The position numbers and the translations under genes are program-made. This document shows, one piece after another, positions 15,876-25,721 of a stretch of DNA of 64,000 bases; the first letter of the stretch is position 1; each line of letters begins with the position of its first letter. The stretch is from the NCBI RefSeq assembly GCF_019799905.1, contig NZ_JABGCI010000011.1:99354-163353 (forward strand). The letters run 5' to 3'. The notes under the pieces are model-generated. The model had not been told where the DNA came from, made no database searches, and worked only from the letters and a program-made list of their open reading frames with translations. The stretch comes from Trujillonella endophytica (GTDB lineage Bacteria > Actinomycetota > Actinomycetes > Mycobacteriales > Geodermatophilaceae).

Positions 15876-17495
15876 TCAGAACTCGCCGGAGAGGCGGAGC
15901 TTGAGGGGGCGGCCGTCGGGGTCGTCGAGCAGGCGGTAGACCGGCGTCGCCCACAGCCGGGTCACCCGGGACAGCTTCTCGGGCTCGTGCCGGCGCAGCC
16001 GCCCGCGGGGTCGGGGGCCGACGCGCCCCCCGGCGTACCAGGCGTCGAGCGCCTCGGCGCCGGCCTCCAGCGTCGCCACGAAGGCGTCGGGGTCGATCAG
16101 GTCTTCGTCCTCGTGGCCGTCGGGGTCGCGGTCGGTGTGTTCCCGGGCCAGCCGCAGACGCAGGTCCCGGGCGAAGACGCGGGCTCCGTCGCCAGCGCCC
16201 GTGGGGTCGCGCGGCTCCCGTGGGTCCCGGGTGGTGTCCAGGACGGCGCTGGACAGCTCGCTGTCGTGCGTCCACGACCGGCGGTTGAAGTTGTCGCTGC
16301 CGACGCTGGCCCACACGTCGTCGACGACGCACACCTTGGCGTGCACGTACACCGGCGTCCCCTCGTGGTTCTCCACGTCGAAGACGTGCACCCGATCGGG
16401 GCCGGCCTTGCGGCACAGCTCCAGCGCCTGCCACCGGCCGACGTACTGCGGCCGCTGGGCGAAGGCGCCGTCCTGGTCCGGCACCCGGGGGACGATGACG
16501 ACCAGGTGCAGCTCCGGATTGGCCCGCAGTGCGTCGGCGAACAGCTGAGCCACCTGTCCCGACCACATGTACTGGTCCTCGAGGTAGATCAGCCGCCGCG
16601 CCCGTTTGATGGCCTTCGTGTACCCGCGGGCGATCGACCGCTCGCCGTGCGGAGCGAAGTCGTAGGGCGGGCGGAGCGACGGGTACGTCCGCAGGTTCTG
16701 CACGAACATCGGTCCGCAGGCCGCCGGGGCCGGCAGCTGCGGCGGCAGGGGGTCGGCGTCCAGCCGCGCGTGGTGGATCCGGTCGCGCACGTAGGCGAGG
16801 GGGTTGTGCGAGTCGGGGTTCGTCGGGTCGTCCCACCGCTCGCGGAACATCGTGTCGAGCACGTGCACGCTCGGACCGCGGATCTCCAGCTGCACGTCGT
16901 GCCAGGGCGGCGTGGGCCCGTAGGCGGCGGCCATCGCCAGCGACTGCGGGTCGCCGCGGTGGTCTGCGTCGTCCCGCCGCGCGTGGCACAGGTCGATCCC
17001 GCCGACGAAGGCGACGTCCATCGTCGAGTCCTGGTCGTGCCGCAGCACGACCATCTTCTGGTGGTGGCTGCCGAAGCGGCGCACCCGCTGGTCGAGGATC
17101 ACCTGCCCCCCGCCGTCCTCGATCTCGCGGTCGAGCGACCGGTTCTCCGCCTTGCTGAACGACGCCCGGTCCATGTGCGAGCGCCACACCAGCCCGCGCA
17201 CCGTCACGCCGCGGCGCACCGCCTCGGTGAACAGCTGGGCCACGGTCGGTCCGCCGGGACGCAGCTGCTCGTCCGGATCGCCCCGCCAGTCGGTGAAGAA
17301 GAGGTGGTCGCCCTCGTCGAGCCGCTCCACGGCCTCGACCAACCGGTCGAAGTACTCCGCGCCGTGCACGAGCGGGATGCACAGGTTGCCTGCCGTCCAC
17401 CCGGGCACGGCGGTCGCCGGGTTGCCCCGCTCCTCGGCGCTGAGCAGCCAGCGCTCCGGATCGTCGTCGGTCAGGTCGTGCTCGGGGTCGCCCAC
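15876..17495 (-). CDS. Phospholipase D-family protein (two HKD motifs)
   Basis: A 539-residue protein with two HKD motifs, the mark of the PLD superfamily: FGSHHQKMVVL followed by DVAFVGGIDLCHARRD, and VYVHAKVCVVDD followed by WASVGSDNFNRRSW. Both have the catalytic His and Lys, so the enzyme should be active as a phosphodiesterase or transphosphatidylase. It lacks a signal peptide and membrane helices, so it is probably cytoplasmic. Cardiolipin synthase is a less likely role because that enzyme is membrane-anchored. The GTG at 17495 is chosen because the upstream residues are Arg-rich and overlap the lysC promoter. It is transcribed away from lysC. Confidence 0.88.
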   Translation of the reverse strand: MGDPEHDLTDDDPERWLLSAEERGNPATAVPGWTAGNLCIPLVHGAEYFDRLVEAVERLDEGDHLFFTDWRGDPDEQLRPGGPTVAQLFTEAVRRGVTVRGLVWRSHMDRASFSKAENRSLDREIEDGGGQVILDQRVRRFGSHHQKMVVLRHDQDSTMDVAFVGGIDLCHARRDDADHRGDPQSLAMAAAYGPTPPWHDVQLEIRGPSVHVLDTMFRERWDDPTNPDSHNPLAYVRDRIHHARLDADPLPPQLPAPAACGPMFVQNLRTYPSLRPPYDFAPHGERSIARGYTKAIKRARRLIYLEDQYMWSGQVAQLFADALRANPELHLVVIVPRVPDQDGAFAQRPQYVGRWQALELCRKAGPDRVHVFDVENHEGTPVYVHAKVCVVDDVWASVGSDNFNRRSWTHDSELSSAVLDTTRDPREPRDPTGAGDGARVFARDLRLRLAREHTDRDPDGHEDEDLIDPDAFVATLEAGAEALDAWYAGGRVGPRPRGRLRRHEPEKLSRVTRLWATPVYRLLDDPDGRPLKLRLSGEF

Positions 17496-17556
17496 CCGGT
17501 GATCACAACGCGCGCCGCCCCGGGGACGCAAGCACGTCACCCGCGCGGGACGTCGG

Positions 17557-17562
17557 TAGCCT
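17557..17562 (+). promoter_or_regulatory. lysC: -10 element (TAGCCT) of lysC-asd
   Basis: TAGCCT matches TAnnnT and ends 8 bases before the lysC GTG, so the transcript may start at or just before the start codon. Confidence 0.45.
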
Positions 17563-17570
17563 GTGGACCC

Positions 17571-18832
<1,262 letters not shown>

Positions 18833-18836
<4 letters not shown>

Positions 18837-19879
18837 GCGCACAGCTGCGCCCCCTGCACATCGGCATCGTCGGCGCGACCGGCCAGGTCGGCGCTGCGAT
18901 GCGCTCGATCCTCGCCGAGCGCGACCTCCCCATCGCGTCGATCCGCTTCTTCGCCTCGGCCCGCTCCGCCGGCAGCACCCTGCCCTGGGGCGACGGCGAG
19001 ATCACCGTCGAGGACGCCGCCACCGCCGACCCCACGGGCCTGGACGTCGCGCTGTTCTCCGCCGGCGCCACCACGTCCCGCGCGCAGGCCCCCCGCTACG
19101 CCGCGGCCGGCGTCGTCGTGATCGACAACAGCTCCGCGTTCCGTCGCGACCCGGAGATCCCGCTGGTCTGCAGCGAGGTCAACCCCGGCGACATCGCGAA
19201 GGCCACCGGCCGGATCATCGCCAACCCGAACTGCACCACCATGGCCGCGATGCCGGTGCTCAAGCCGCTGCACGACGAGGCCGGCCTCGTCCGCATCGTC
19301 GCCAGCACCTACCAGGCCGTCTCCGGCTCGGGCATCGCCGGCGTGCAGGAACTGCACTCGCAGGTCCGGGCCGTCGTCGACAAGGCCGACGAGCTCGCCT
19401 ACGACGGCGGGGCGGTCACCTTCCCCGAGCCGCAGAAGTACGTGCGCCCGATCGCGTTCAACGTGCTGCCCATGGCCGGCTCCGTCGTCGACGACGGCAC
19501 GTTCGAGACCGACGAGGAGCAGAAGCTCCGCAACGAGAGCCGCAAGATCCTCGGCATCCCCGACCTGCGGGTCTCGGGCACCTGCGTGCGCGTGCCGGTC
19601 TTCACCGGCCACTCGCTGTCGCTCAACGTGGAGTTCGAGCGGCCGCTCAGCGTCGAGCGCGCCACGGAGCTGCTCGCCGGAGCGCCCGGGGTCGAGCTCA
19701 GCGACGTCCCCAACCCGCTGCAGGCGGCCGGACGGGATCCCAGCTACGTCGGCCGCATCCGGCAGGACCCGGGCGTCGACGGCGGCCGCGGCCTGGCGCT
19801 GTTCGTCAGCAACGACAACCTGCGCAAGGGCGCGGCGCTCAACACCATCCAGATCGCGGAGCTGATCGCGCGCCGATGA
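18833..19879 (+). CDS. asd: Aspartate-semialdehyde dehydrogenase
   Basis: Asd reduces aspartyl phosphate to the semialdehyde with NADPH, the step after LysC. The 348-residue protein opens with the nucleotide-binding loop HIGIVGATGQVGAAMRSIL. The catalytic Cys134 lies in IIANPNCTTM, and the catalytic His is in VFTGHSLSLNVEF. Substrate-binding FRRDPEIPLVCSEVN and the final KGAALNTIQIAE are also typical. The ATGA overlap with lysC indicates the two-gene operon common in Actinobacteria. Confidence 0.97.
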
Positions 19880-19948
19880 GGCACGCGTGGTGCGGCACGT
19901 TCACCGGGGCGTAGGCGCCCGGCCACCGGCGGAGACGATGATCCCCGG

Positions 19949-21286
19949 GTGACCGCGATCGGGGACCTCGTCCTCCCGTCGACCCCCCGGCGCCCCGGGC
20001 GGCGCGGCCACCGCCGCCGGCGGCCCTGGCGCATGGCGGCGGTGGCCGTCCTCGTGGCGGTCGCCACCGTCGTCTCCGCGGTGGTGCCCAACGACCCGTG
20101 GCACGACTTCTTCGACCTGCGGGTGTACCGCGGCGCGGTCGACTGGTGGCTCGGCGGCCGCTCGCTGTACGACTTCACGTACGGACAGAGCCCGTACGGC
20201 TTCACCTACCCGCCGTTCGCCGCCCTGGTGGTGCTGCCCATGGCACTCCTCCCGCTGGGCGTCGTCCTGTGGGCGCACACGCTGCTCAACGTGGCCGTGC
20301 TCGCCGGGATCACGTGGTGGCTGGTGGCCCCGGTCGCCCGCAGGCACGGGTGGCCGCTGCCCTTCGCGTGGCTGGTCGCGGTGCCCGTGCTGTTCGTGCT
20401 GGAGCCGGTCCGGGAGACGATCGGCTTCGGGCAGGTCAACCTCCTGCTGATGGCGCTGGTGCTGGCCGATGTCGCCGCGCTCCGCCGGGGTTCCCGGTGG
20501 GCAGGCGTGGGCATCGGGCTGGCCGCGGCGGTCAAGCTGACGCCGGGCCTGTTCGTGGTCTACCTGCTCCTCGCGCGTCGCGGGCGTGCCGCCGGGACGG
20601 CAGCGGCCACCGCGGCGCTCGCCACTCTCCTGGCCGCCGCGGTCGACCCGGGGACCTCGTGGCGGTTCTGGACCGAGACGCTGTGGCAGACCGAGCGCGT
20701 CGGCCAGCTGGACAAGACCTCCAACCAGTCCCTGCTCGGCGGCCTGGCGAGGCTGGCCGACCCCGGGGAGCCCTCCCGCGTGGTCTGGCTGGTCCTGGCG
20801 GTCGCGGTCCTGGCGCTGGGACTGTCCCGGGCGGTGCGGGCCGCCCGGGCGGGGGACGTCCTGGTCGGCGTCACCATCACCGGGCTGGTCACCTGCCTGG
20901 TCAGCCCGATCGCCTGGACCCACCACCTGGTGTGGGTCGTGCCGGCGCTCGTGGTCCTGGTCGACCGCGCAGCCGGCCGCAGCCCGGCACCCGCCTCCCG
21001 GTGGCGTGACCCCCGCCTCGGCGCGGCCGTGCTGGCCGCGGCGACCGTCGGCGTCCTCGCGTCGTCGGCCGTCTGGTTCGCCCGGTCCGGGGCCGGCCAC
21101 CACCTGGACGGCGGACCGCTGGGCGTGCTCGTCGCGGACTCGTTCCTCCTCGTCGCCCTGCTGTTGGTGGCGTTCCTCCCGGTGCGGACGACCCTCCCGG
21201 TGCGGACGACGGCGCCGGTCAGGGAGTCACGTGGCGGAGGGCGAAGTCCAGCGCGGTCTCGACCTGGCGGATGGTCTCCTCGATGA
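19949..21286 (+). CDS. GT87-family (DUF2029) polyprenol-phosphate mannosyltransferase-like protein
   Basis: A 445-residue membrane protein with about ten helices and the GT-C fold signs of GT87. The first external loop has FFDLRVYRGAVDWWLGGRSL and YGQSPYGFTYPPFAAL, with the acidic residue expected in the catalytic loop. Later come GFGQVNLLLMALVLADVAAL, AAAVKLTPGLFVVYLLLARR and QSLLGG. Mycobacterial members add mannose to phosphatidyl-inositol mannosides or lipoarabinomannan using polyprenol-phosphate-mannose. The C-terminal tail contains two copies of the 17-base unit CTCCCGGTGCGGACGAC and overlaps the convergent peptidase gene by 68 bases. Start GTG at 19949; an Arg-rich cytoplasmic N-terminus precedes helix 1. 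Confidence 0.87.
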   Translation: MTAIGDLVLPSTPRRPGRRGHRRRRPWRMAAVAVLVAVATVVSAVVPNDPWHDFFDLRVYRGAVDWWLGGRSLYDFTYGQSPYGFTYPPFAALVVLPMALLPLGVVLWAHTLLNVAVLAGITWWLVAPVARRHGWPLPFAWLVAVPVLFVLEPVRETIGFGQVNLLLMALVLADVAALRRGSRWAGVGIGLAAAVKLTPGLFVVYLLLARRGRAAGTAAATAALATLLAAAVDPGTSWRFWTETLWQTERVGQLDKTSNQSLLGGLARLADPGEPSRVVWLVLAVAVLALGLSRAVRAARAGDVLVGVTITGLVTCLVSPIAWTHHLVWVVPALVVLVDRAAGRSPAPASRWRDPRLGAAVLAAATVGVLASSAVWFARSGAGHHLDGGPLGVLVADSFLLVALLLVAFLPVRTTLPVRTTAPVRESRGGGRSPARSRPGGWSPR

Positions 21287-23027
21287 CCAGCGAGCCGTGG
21301 CCTGCGTCGAACCGGTGCACCTCGTGCGGCTTCCCCAGCCGCTCCAGCTCGCCGAGGTAGTTCTCGATCTGCCGGATCGGGCAGCGCGGGTCGTTGGCGC
21401 CGGCCACCACGAGCACCGGCGCCCGCACCGCCTCGACGTAGGTGATCGGGGAGGAGCGGACGTAGCGGTCGCGCACCTCGTCCGGTGAGCCGCCGAACAG
21501 CGCCCGGTCGTAGGCGCGCAGGCCCTCCATCTCGTCCTCGTAGGCGGCGAGGTAGTCGGCCACCGGCACCTCGGCGATGCCCGCGGCCCACCGCTCGGGC
21601 TGCGTGCCGAGTCCCAGCAGGGTGAGGAACCCGCCCCACGAGCCGCCGGTCAGGAGGGCGCGCGAGGGGTCGAGGAGCCCCTCGGCGACCAGCGCGTCGT
21701 AGACGGCGGCGACGTCCTCCAGCTCCGTCGGCCCGGGGCGCCCGGTGAGGGCATCCCGCCACGCGCTGCCGTAGCCGGTGGAGCCGCGGTAGTTGACGTG
21801 CACGACGGCGTAGCCCGCGTCCACGTAGGCCGCCCGGCGGGCGCGGTAGGAGTCGTCGTCGGCGGCCTCGGGCCCCCCGTGGACGAGGAACGCGGTGGCG
21901 TACGGCGGCTCGCCGGCGGGGCGGACGAGCAGCGCGTGCACGTCGCCACCGGGGCCCGGCACCCAGCGGTCCTCGACGGGGTACGCGGCCGGCGGCGCCT
22001 CGCCGGGGGCGGCCAGCACGACCGGGCCGTCGGCCCGGCGGATCACCGGCGGCAGCTCCGCCGACGACCAGGCCAGCTCGACGGAGCCGTCGGGCCGGGC
22101 CGTGGCCCCGCGGACGACGCCGCGCGGGGTGTCCAGCTGCTCCAGGGCGCCCGTCGCCAGGTCGTAGCGGTACACCTCGCTGCGCGCGGCGTGGTCGTGG
22201 CCGACCAGGAGCGCGGACCCGTCGGGGTACCAGCCGGCGGTCACGTCGCCGGGCAGGTCGAGGACGATCTCGGTCTCGGTGTCGGCCTCGACGTCCCAGA
22301 CGAGCAGCTCCTCGCGGCCGCGCCGCTCGTGGCCGACCAGCAGCCGCCGGTCGCCGGCCAGCGGGGCGAACTCCAGCGCGTGCAGTCCGCGGCCCTCGCC
22401 GTCCCACTTCTCGGTCACGACGATGGGCGCCTCGAGGGTGGTGTCCGCGGTCCGCAGCACGCGCAGCGCGGGGTAGCGCGGGTCGCCGTGCTCGGAGTGC
22501 GAGATCACCAGCAGGTCCTCGTCGTGGGTCAGCGCGTCGACGGAGGCGGGGTCGGCGTGCCGGTAGACGACCCGCGGGGCGCCGCCGACCGGGGCCAGCC
22601 ACAGCTCGCTGCCGTCGTCGGTGGACCGGCCCACCGCCACGACCGTGTCGCCGATCTCCAGCCCGGCGGGGTAGGCCGGACCCACCTCCGGGAGCGCGAC
22701 CCGGTCCTCGCCGCCGCCGAAGGGCTGCACCATCCAGACGCCGAACTCGTCGCCGTCGGTGTCGGCGAACCACCAGATCGCCTCGCCGTCGGGGGAGAGG
22801 GTGCCGATCAGCGTGCCGTTGGGCCGGTCGGTGACCTGCCGGTGGACGCCGGTGGTGCGGTCCCACGCGTACTGCTCGACGACCCCGCTGACGTCCGAGG
22901 CGTACAGGTTGCGGTGCGGTGCCTCCAGGGCCCAGTCCGGCAGGCTGACCCGCGGCGCGCGGAACCGGGCCTGCCAGCGTGCGGTGACCTCCGGGGAGAG
23001 GGCGGGGGACGTCGGGGAGGCGGTCAC
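21219..23027 (-). CDS. S9 family serine peptidase (prolyl oligopeptidase/acyl-aminoacyl peptidase type)
   Basis: A 602-residue protein with a beta-propeller N-terminal half (to about 340) and a C-terminal alpha/beta-hydrolase domain. The nucleophile is Ser463 in TGGSWGGFLTL, the Asp is in VVAGANDPRCPI and the His in FDAGHGSLVIEE. The oxyanion region FLVHGGPEAADDDSY and VNYRGSTGYGSAWRDAL are typical of acyl-peptide hydrolases. There is no signal peptide, so it should cleave short peptides in the cytoplasm. Starts with GTG at 23027 and is transcribed in the same direction as the CBS proteins upstream, 4 bases after the end of that gene. Confidence 0.92.
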   Translation of the reverse strand: MTASPTSPALSPEVTARWQARFRAPRVSLPDWALEAPHRNLYASDVSGVVEQYAWDRTTGVHRQVTDRPNGTLIGTLSPDGEAIWWFADTDGDEFGVWMVQPFGGGEDRVALPEVGPAYPAGLEIGDTVVAVGRSTDDGSELWLAPVGGAPRVVYRHADPASVDALTHDEDLLVISHSEHGDPRYPALRVLRTADTTLEAPIVVTEKWDGEGRGLHALEFAPLAGDRRLLVGHERRGREELLVWDVEADTETEIVLDLPGDVTAGWYPDGSALLVGHDHAARSEVYRYDLATGALEQLDTPRGVVRGATARPDGSVELAWSSAELPPVIRRADGPVVLAAPGEAPPAAYPVEDRWVPGPGGDVHALLVRPAGEPPYATAFLVHGGPEAADDDSYRARRAAYVDAGYAVVHVNYRGSTGYGSAWRDALTGRPGPTELEDVAAVYDALVAEGLLDPSRALLTGGSWGGFLTLLGLGTQPERWAAGIAEVPVADYLAAYEDEMEGLRAYDRALFGGSPDEVRDRYVRSSPITYVEAVRAPVLVVAGANDPRCPIRQIENYLGELERLGKPHEVHRFDAGHGSLVIEETIRQVETALDFALRHVTP

Positions 23028-23031
23028 CTCG

Positions 23032-24129
23032 TCATCTTCCCCCGGCGCCCACGCCCTCCACCGGGCCGGTCCGGGCCGCCGCGGTCTGCACCGACAGCTC
23101 CACCGCGGCGTCCCGCACGTCGCCGATGAGCAGCTCCAGGACGTCCTCCAGCGCGACGATGCCCGTCGGGCCGGCCAGTGGCCCCACGACGCCCAGGTGG
23201 GCCCCCTGGGTCCGCATCTCGGCGAGGACCTCGGGCAGCACGCTGCCGGGAGCCAGCGGCACCAGCGGGACGACGGAGTCGGCGGGCATCGGGAGGTCCC
23301 GCGCCTCGCCCTGGGCGCCGAGGGCGTCCTTGACGTGCACGAAGCCGATGAGTGCGCCGTCGTCGCCGCGCACCGGGTAGCGGCTGAACCCGTGCTCGCC
23401 CACGGCCTCCTCCAGCTGCCGCGGCGTCGTCGTCCGGGGCACGGTCACCACCGTCTCCATCGGCATGATCACGTCCTCGACCGCGTGCTGCTCGAAGGTC
23501 AGCGCGCCGGCGGCCAGCTCGCCGACCTCGCGGCCGAGCCGGCCCTCGCGACGGGACTGGGTGATCATCGAGCGGATCTCGGCCTCGTCGAAGCTGGCAG
23601 CGACCTCGTCGGTGGGCGTCACGCCGAACGCCCGCACGAAGCCGTTCGCCGTGGTGTTGAAGAACCAGATGACGGGGCTGAGCAGCCGGCAGAACGTCGC
23701 CAGCGGGGGGCCGAGGACCAGGGCGGCGCGCTCGGGCCCGGCGATGGTGATGTTCTTGGGCACCATCTCGCCGAGCACCATGTGCAGGACCGTCACCAGC
23801 GACAGGGCGATGACCAGCGCGATCGGGTGCAGCAGGCCCTCCGGGACGCCGGCGGCCGCCATCGGCTTCTCGATGAGGTGGGCGACGGCCGGCTCGCCGA
23901 CCGCGCCCAGGCCGAGCGAGCAGAGGGTGATGCCGAGCTGTGCGCCGGCCATCATCTTCGAGACGTTGCGCAGGGCCGCGAGGGTCTTCACCGCGCGCGC
24001 GGAGCCGGCGTCGGCGCGTGGCTCGATCTGGTCGGCGCGCACCGTGACCAGCGCGAACTCCGCGGCGACGAAGAACGCGTTGCCCAGCAGCAGCGCGACC
24101 AGGATCAGCAGGCTGATGACGTCGCTCAT
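23032..24129 (-). CDS. CNNM/CBS-domain membrane protein (HlyC/CorC-type), short form
   Basis: A 365-residue protein with an N-terminal DUF21/CNNM transmembrane domain (SDVISLLILVALLLGNAFFV, then AAEFALVTVRADQIE, GAQLGITLCSLGLG, HMVLGEMVPKNITIA). A CBS pair follows (FSRYPVRGDDGALIGFVHVK and GIVALEDVLELLIGDVRD). It lacks the CorC_HlyC C-terminal domain that its neighbour has. CNNM proteins act in Mg2+ or Co2+ efflux or in its control. It overlaps the paralogue by ATGA. Such tandem pairs are common in Actinobacteria and may form a heterodimer. Confidence 0.9.
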   Translation of the reverse strand: MSDVISLLILVALLLGNAFFVAAEFALVTVRADQIEPRADAGSARAVKTLAALRNVSKMMAGAQLGITLCSLGLGAVGEPAVAHLIEKPMAAAGVPEGLLHPIALVIALSLVTVLHMVLGEMVPKNITIAGPERAALVLGPPLATFCRLLSPVIWFFNTTANGFVRAFGVTPTDEVAASFDEAEIRSMITQSRREGRLGREVGELAAGALTFEQHAVEDVIMPMETVVTVPRTTTPRQLEEAVGEHGFSRYPVRGDDGALIGFVHVKDALGAQGEARDLPMPADSVVPLVPLAPGSVLPEVLAEMRTQGAHLGVVGPLAGPTGIVALEDVLELLIGDVRDAAVELSVQTAAARTGPVEGVGAGGR

Positions 24130-25457
24130 GCCGCCACCTCCGCCGTGTCCTCGTCCGTGGCCGGCTCCGGCACCCGCTCGGCGCGCACCCGGGACACCCG
24201 CCGTCCGTCCAGCGTCTCCACGGTGAGGCAGGCTCCGGGCACCGCCACCTGGTCCCCGACGACCGGCAGGCGCTGCAGCTGCTCGGTGAGGAAGCCGGCG
24301 AGCGTCTCGTAGCGGCCCTCGGGGATCTCGATGTCGGTGCGGTCGCGCACCTCGTCCGGCCGGAGCAAGCCCGACAGCAGCCAGGAGTCCTCGCCCACCC
24401 GGCGCGCGGTGCGCAGCGGCTGGTCGGTCTCGTCGGTGATCTCGCCGACCAGTTCCTCCACGATGTCCTCCAGGGTCACCAGGCCGTGCGTGGCGCCCCA
24501 CTCGTCGACGACGAGGGCGACCTGCAGGCCCTGCTCGCGCAGCAGGTCCAGCAGCCGCTCGAGCTGCAGCGCCGACGGCACGGCCAGCAGCGGGACGGCG
24601 AGCTCGCCGGCGGTCCGTCGGTCCCGCTCGGCCTCGGGGACGGCGACGGCGTGCTTGACGTGCACGATGCCGGTCACCTCGTCGAGGTCGGAGCCGTAGA
24701 CGGGGAAGCGGGAGTTGCCCGACTCGGTCGCGGCCCGGATGACCTCGTTGGCGGTGGCGGCCGAGCCGACGGTCCACAGCCGGGTCCGCGGCGTCATGAC
24801 GTCGGTGGCGTACTTCTGCCGCAGCTCCAGCGAGCGGGTGAGCAGCCGGGCGGCGACGGGGGAGAGGTCGCCCTCCTCGGCCGACCGGCGGGCGACCGCG
24901 GCCAGCTCGTCGGCGCCCCGGGCGGAGTCGAGCTCCTCCTTGGGCTCGAAGCCCAGCCGCCGCACGATGGCGTTGGCCAGCCGCTGGAGGCTGTTGACGA
25001 TCCAGCCGGTCGCCTTGGTGAACGCCCGCATGCCGGGGGCCACGGCAGCGGCGACCCTCAGGGGGTTGGCGATCGCCAGGTTCTTGGGGCCCAGCTCGCC
25101 GAGCCACATCTGCAGGGCGGTCGCGAACGTGATCGCCAGCCCGTAGGACACCCCGGTCAGCGCGCCCTCGGGCAGCCCGACGGCCTCCAGCGGACCGCGC
25201 AGCAGCTGGCCCAGGGCCGGCTCGGCGAGGAACCCGACGATCAGCGTGGTGATCGTGATGCCCAGCTGGGCGGCCGACAGCTGGGTCGACAGGCCGCGCA
25301 GCGCCGCGACCACGCCGCCGGCGCCCCGGTCACCGGCCTCCGCGGCCTCCTCGGCACGTCCACGGTCGACCGTGGTGAGGGAGAACTCGGCGGCGACGAA
25401 GAAGCCGGTCGCCACGGTCAGCAGCACGGCGGCGAGGAGGAGCAACCACTCGGTCAT
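24126..25457 (-). CDS. CNNM/CBS-domain membrane protein (HlyC/CorC-type), long form
   Basis: A 443-residue protein with the DUF21 membrane domain (LLLLAAVLLTVATGFFVAAE, FSLTTVDRGRAEEAAE, AAQLGITITTLIVGFLAEPA, LGELGPKNLAIANPLRVAAA). The two CBS motifs are SRFPVYGSDLDEVTGIVHVK and ALVVDEWGATHGLVTLEDIV. The C-terminal CorC_HlyC domain contains YETLAGFLTEQLQRLPVVGD. It is a likely ion transporter or regulator of cation efflux and the first gene of a run that continues into the short paralogue and the peptidase. The ATG at 25457 begins directly with a membrane helix. Confidence 0.91.
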   Translation of the reverse strand: MTEWLLLLAAVLLTVATGFFVAAEFSLTTVDRGRAEEAAEAGDRGAGGVVAALRGLSTQLSAAQLGITITTLIVGFLAEPALGQLLRGPLEAVGLPEGALTGVSYGLAITFATALQMWLGELGPKNLAIANPLRVAAAVAPGMRAFTKATGWIVNSLQRLANAIVRRLGFEPKEELDSARGADELAAVARRSAEEGDLSPVAARLLTRSLELRQKYATDVMTPRTRLWTVGSAATANEVIRAATESGNSRFPVYGSDLDEVTGIVHVKHAVAVPEAERDRRTAGELAVPLLAVPSALQLERLLDLLREQGLQVALVVDEWGATHGLVTLEDIVEELVGEITDETDQPLRTARRVGEDSWLLSGLLRPDEVRDRTDIEIPEGRYETLAGFLTEQLQRLPVVGDQVAVPGACLTVETLDGRRVSRVRAERVPEPATDEDTAEVAA

Positions 25458-25514
25458 CGGACACCCCGGTGCCCGAAAGCAGGCGGCGCCAACCGGAACG
25501 GAGCCGGAAACGAG

Positions 25515-25542
25515 TCAGGGGCCGCCTTCCGGCGGCCCCTGA
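25515..25542 (-). terminator. Terminator after tRNA-Pro
   Basis: A perfect 12-bp stem (TCAGGGGCCGCC / GGCGGCCCCTGA) with loop TTCC lies 5 bases beyond the 3' end of the tRNA gene on the minus strand. On that strand it is followed by CTCGTTTCC, a weak T-rich stretch. Confidence 0.8.
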
Positions 25543-25547
25543 TCGTG

Positions 25548-25621
25548 TCGGGGTGACAGGATTTGAACCTGCGGCCTCGTCGTCCCGAACGACGCGCGCT
25601 ACCAAGCTGCGCCACACCCCG
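25548..25621 (-). tRNA. tRNA-Pro (anticodon CGG)
   Basis: On the minus strand the 74-base sequence folds as a tRNA. The acceptor arms are CGGGGTG and CACCCCG with discriminator A. The D arm holds GGCGCAGCTTGGTAGCGC. The anticodon stem CGTCG/CGACG encloses the loop TTCGGGA, giving anticodon CGG, which reads the Pro codon CCG. The T arm is GCAGGTTCAAATCCTGT. CCA is not encoded. CCG is a very common Pro codon in this GC-rich genome. No integrated element is visible at its 3' end. Confidence 0.95.
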
Positions 25622-25660
25622 AGGCGTACGGCGACCACTCTACCGCCCTCTCCTGCTGGG

Positions 25661-25721
25661 CCCTGGTGCAGGGTCCCGCCGCGAGCCTGCGAGTGGTGGG
25701 GGGCAGCGGGGTCCTTCCTCA
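25661..25721 (-). repeat. Post-stop nested hairpin element, copy 2 (after the phosphoesterase)
   Basis: On the minus strand it starts at the stop TGA and runs TGAGGAAGGACCCCGCTGC, inner CACTCGCAGGCTCGCGG, to CCAGGGCCC. The outer arms pair less well than in copies 1 and 3, but the order of blocks is the same. Confidence 0.7.

Noticed and set aside
14994..17570. Long plus-strand open frame running into lysC
   Set aside because: The part before 17571 is antisense to the XRE and phospholipase D genes and low-complexity. LysC homology begins exactly at the GTG at 17571.
21176..21208. Mobile-element repeat from two 17-base CTCCCGGTGCGGACGAC units
   Set aside because: A short tandem duplication within the tail of the GT87 gene, simply coding for a repeated Pro-Val-Arg-Thr-Thr stretch.
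25548..25621. tRNA-Pro as an integration site
   Set aside because: No integrase gene and no repeat of the tRNA 3' end was seen nearby, and the flanking genes are core genes.
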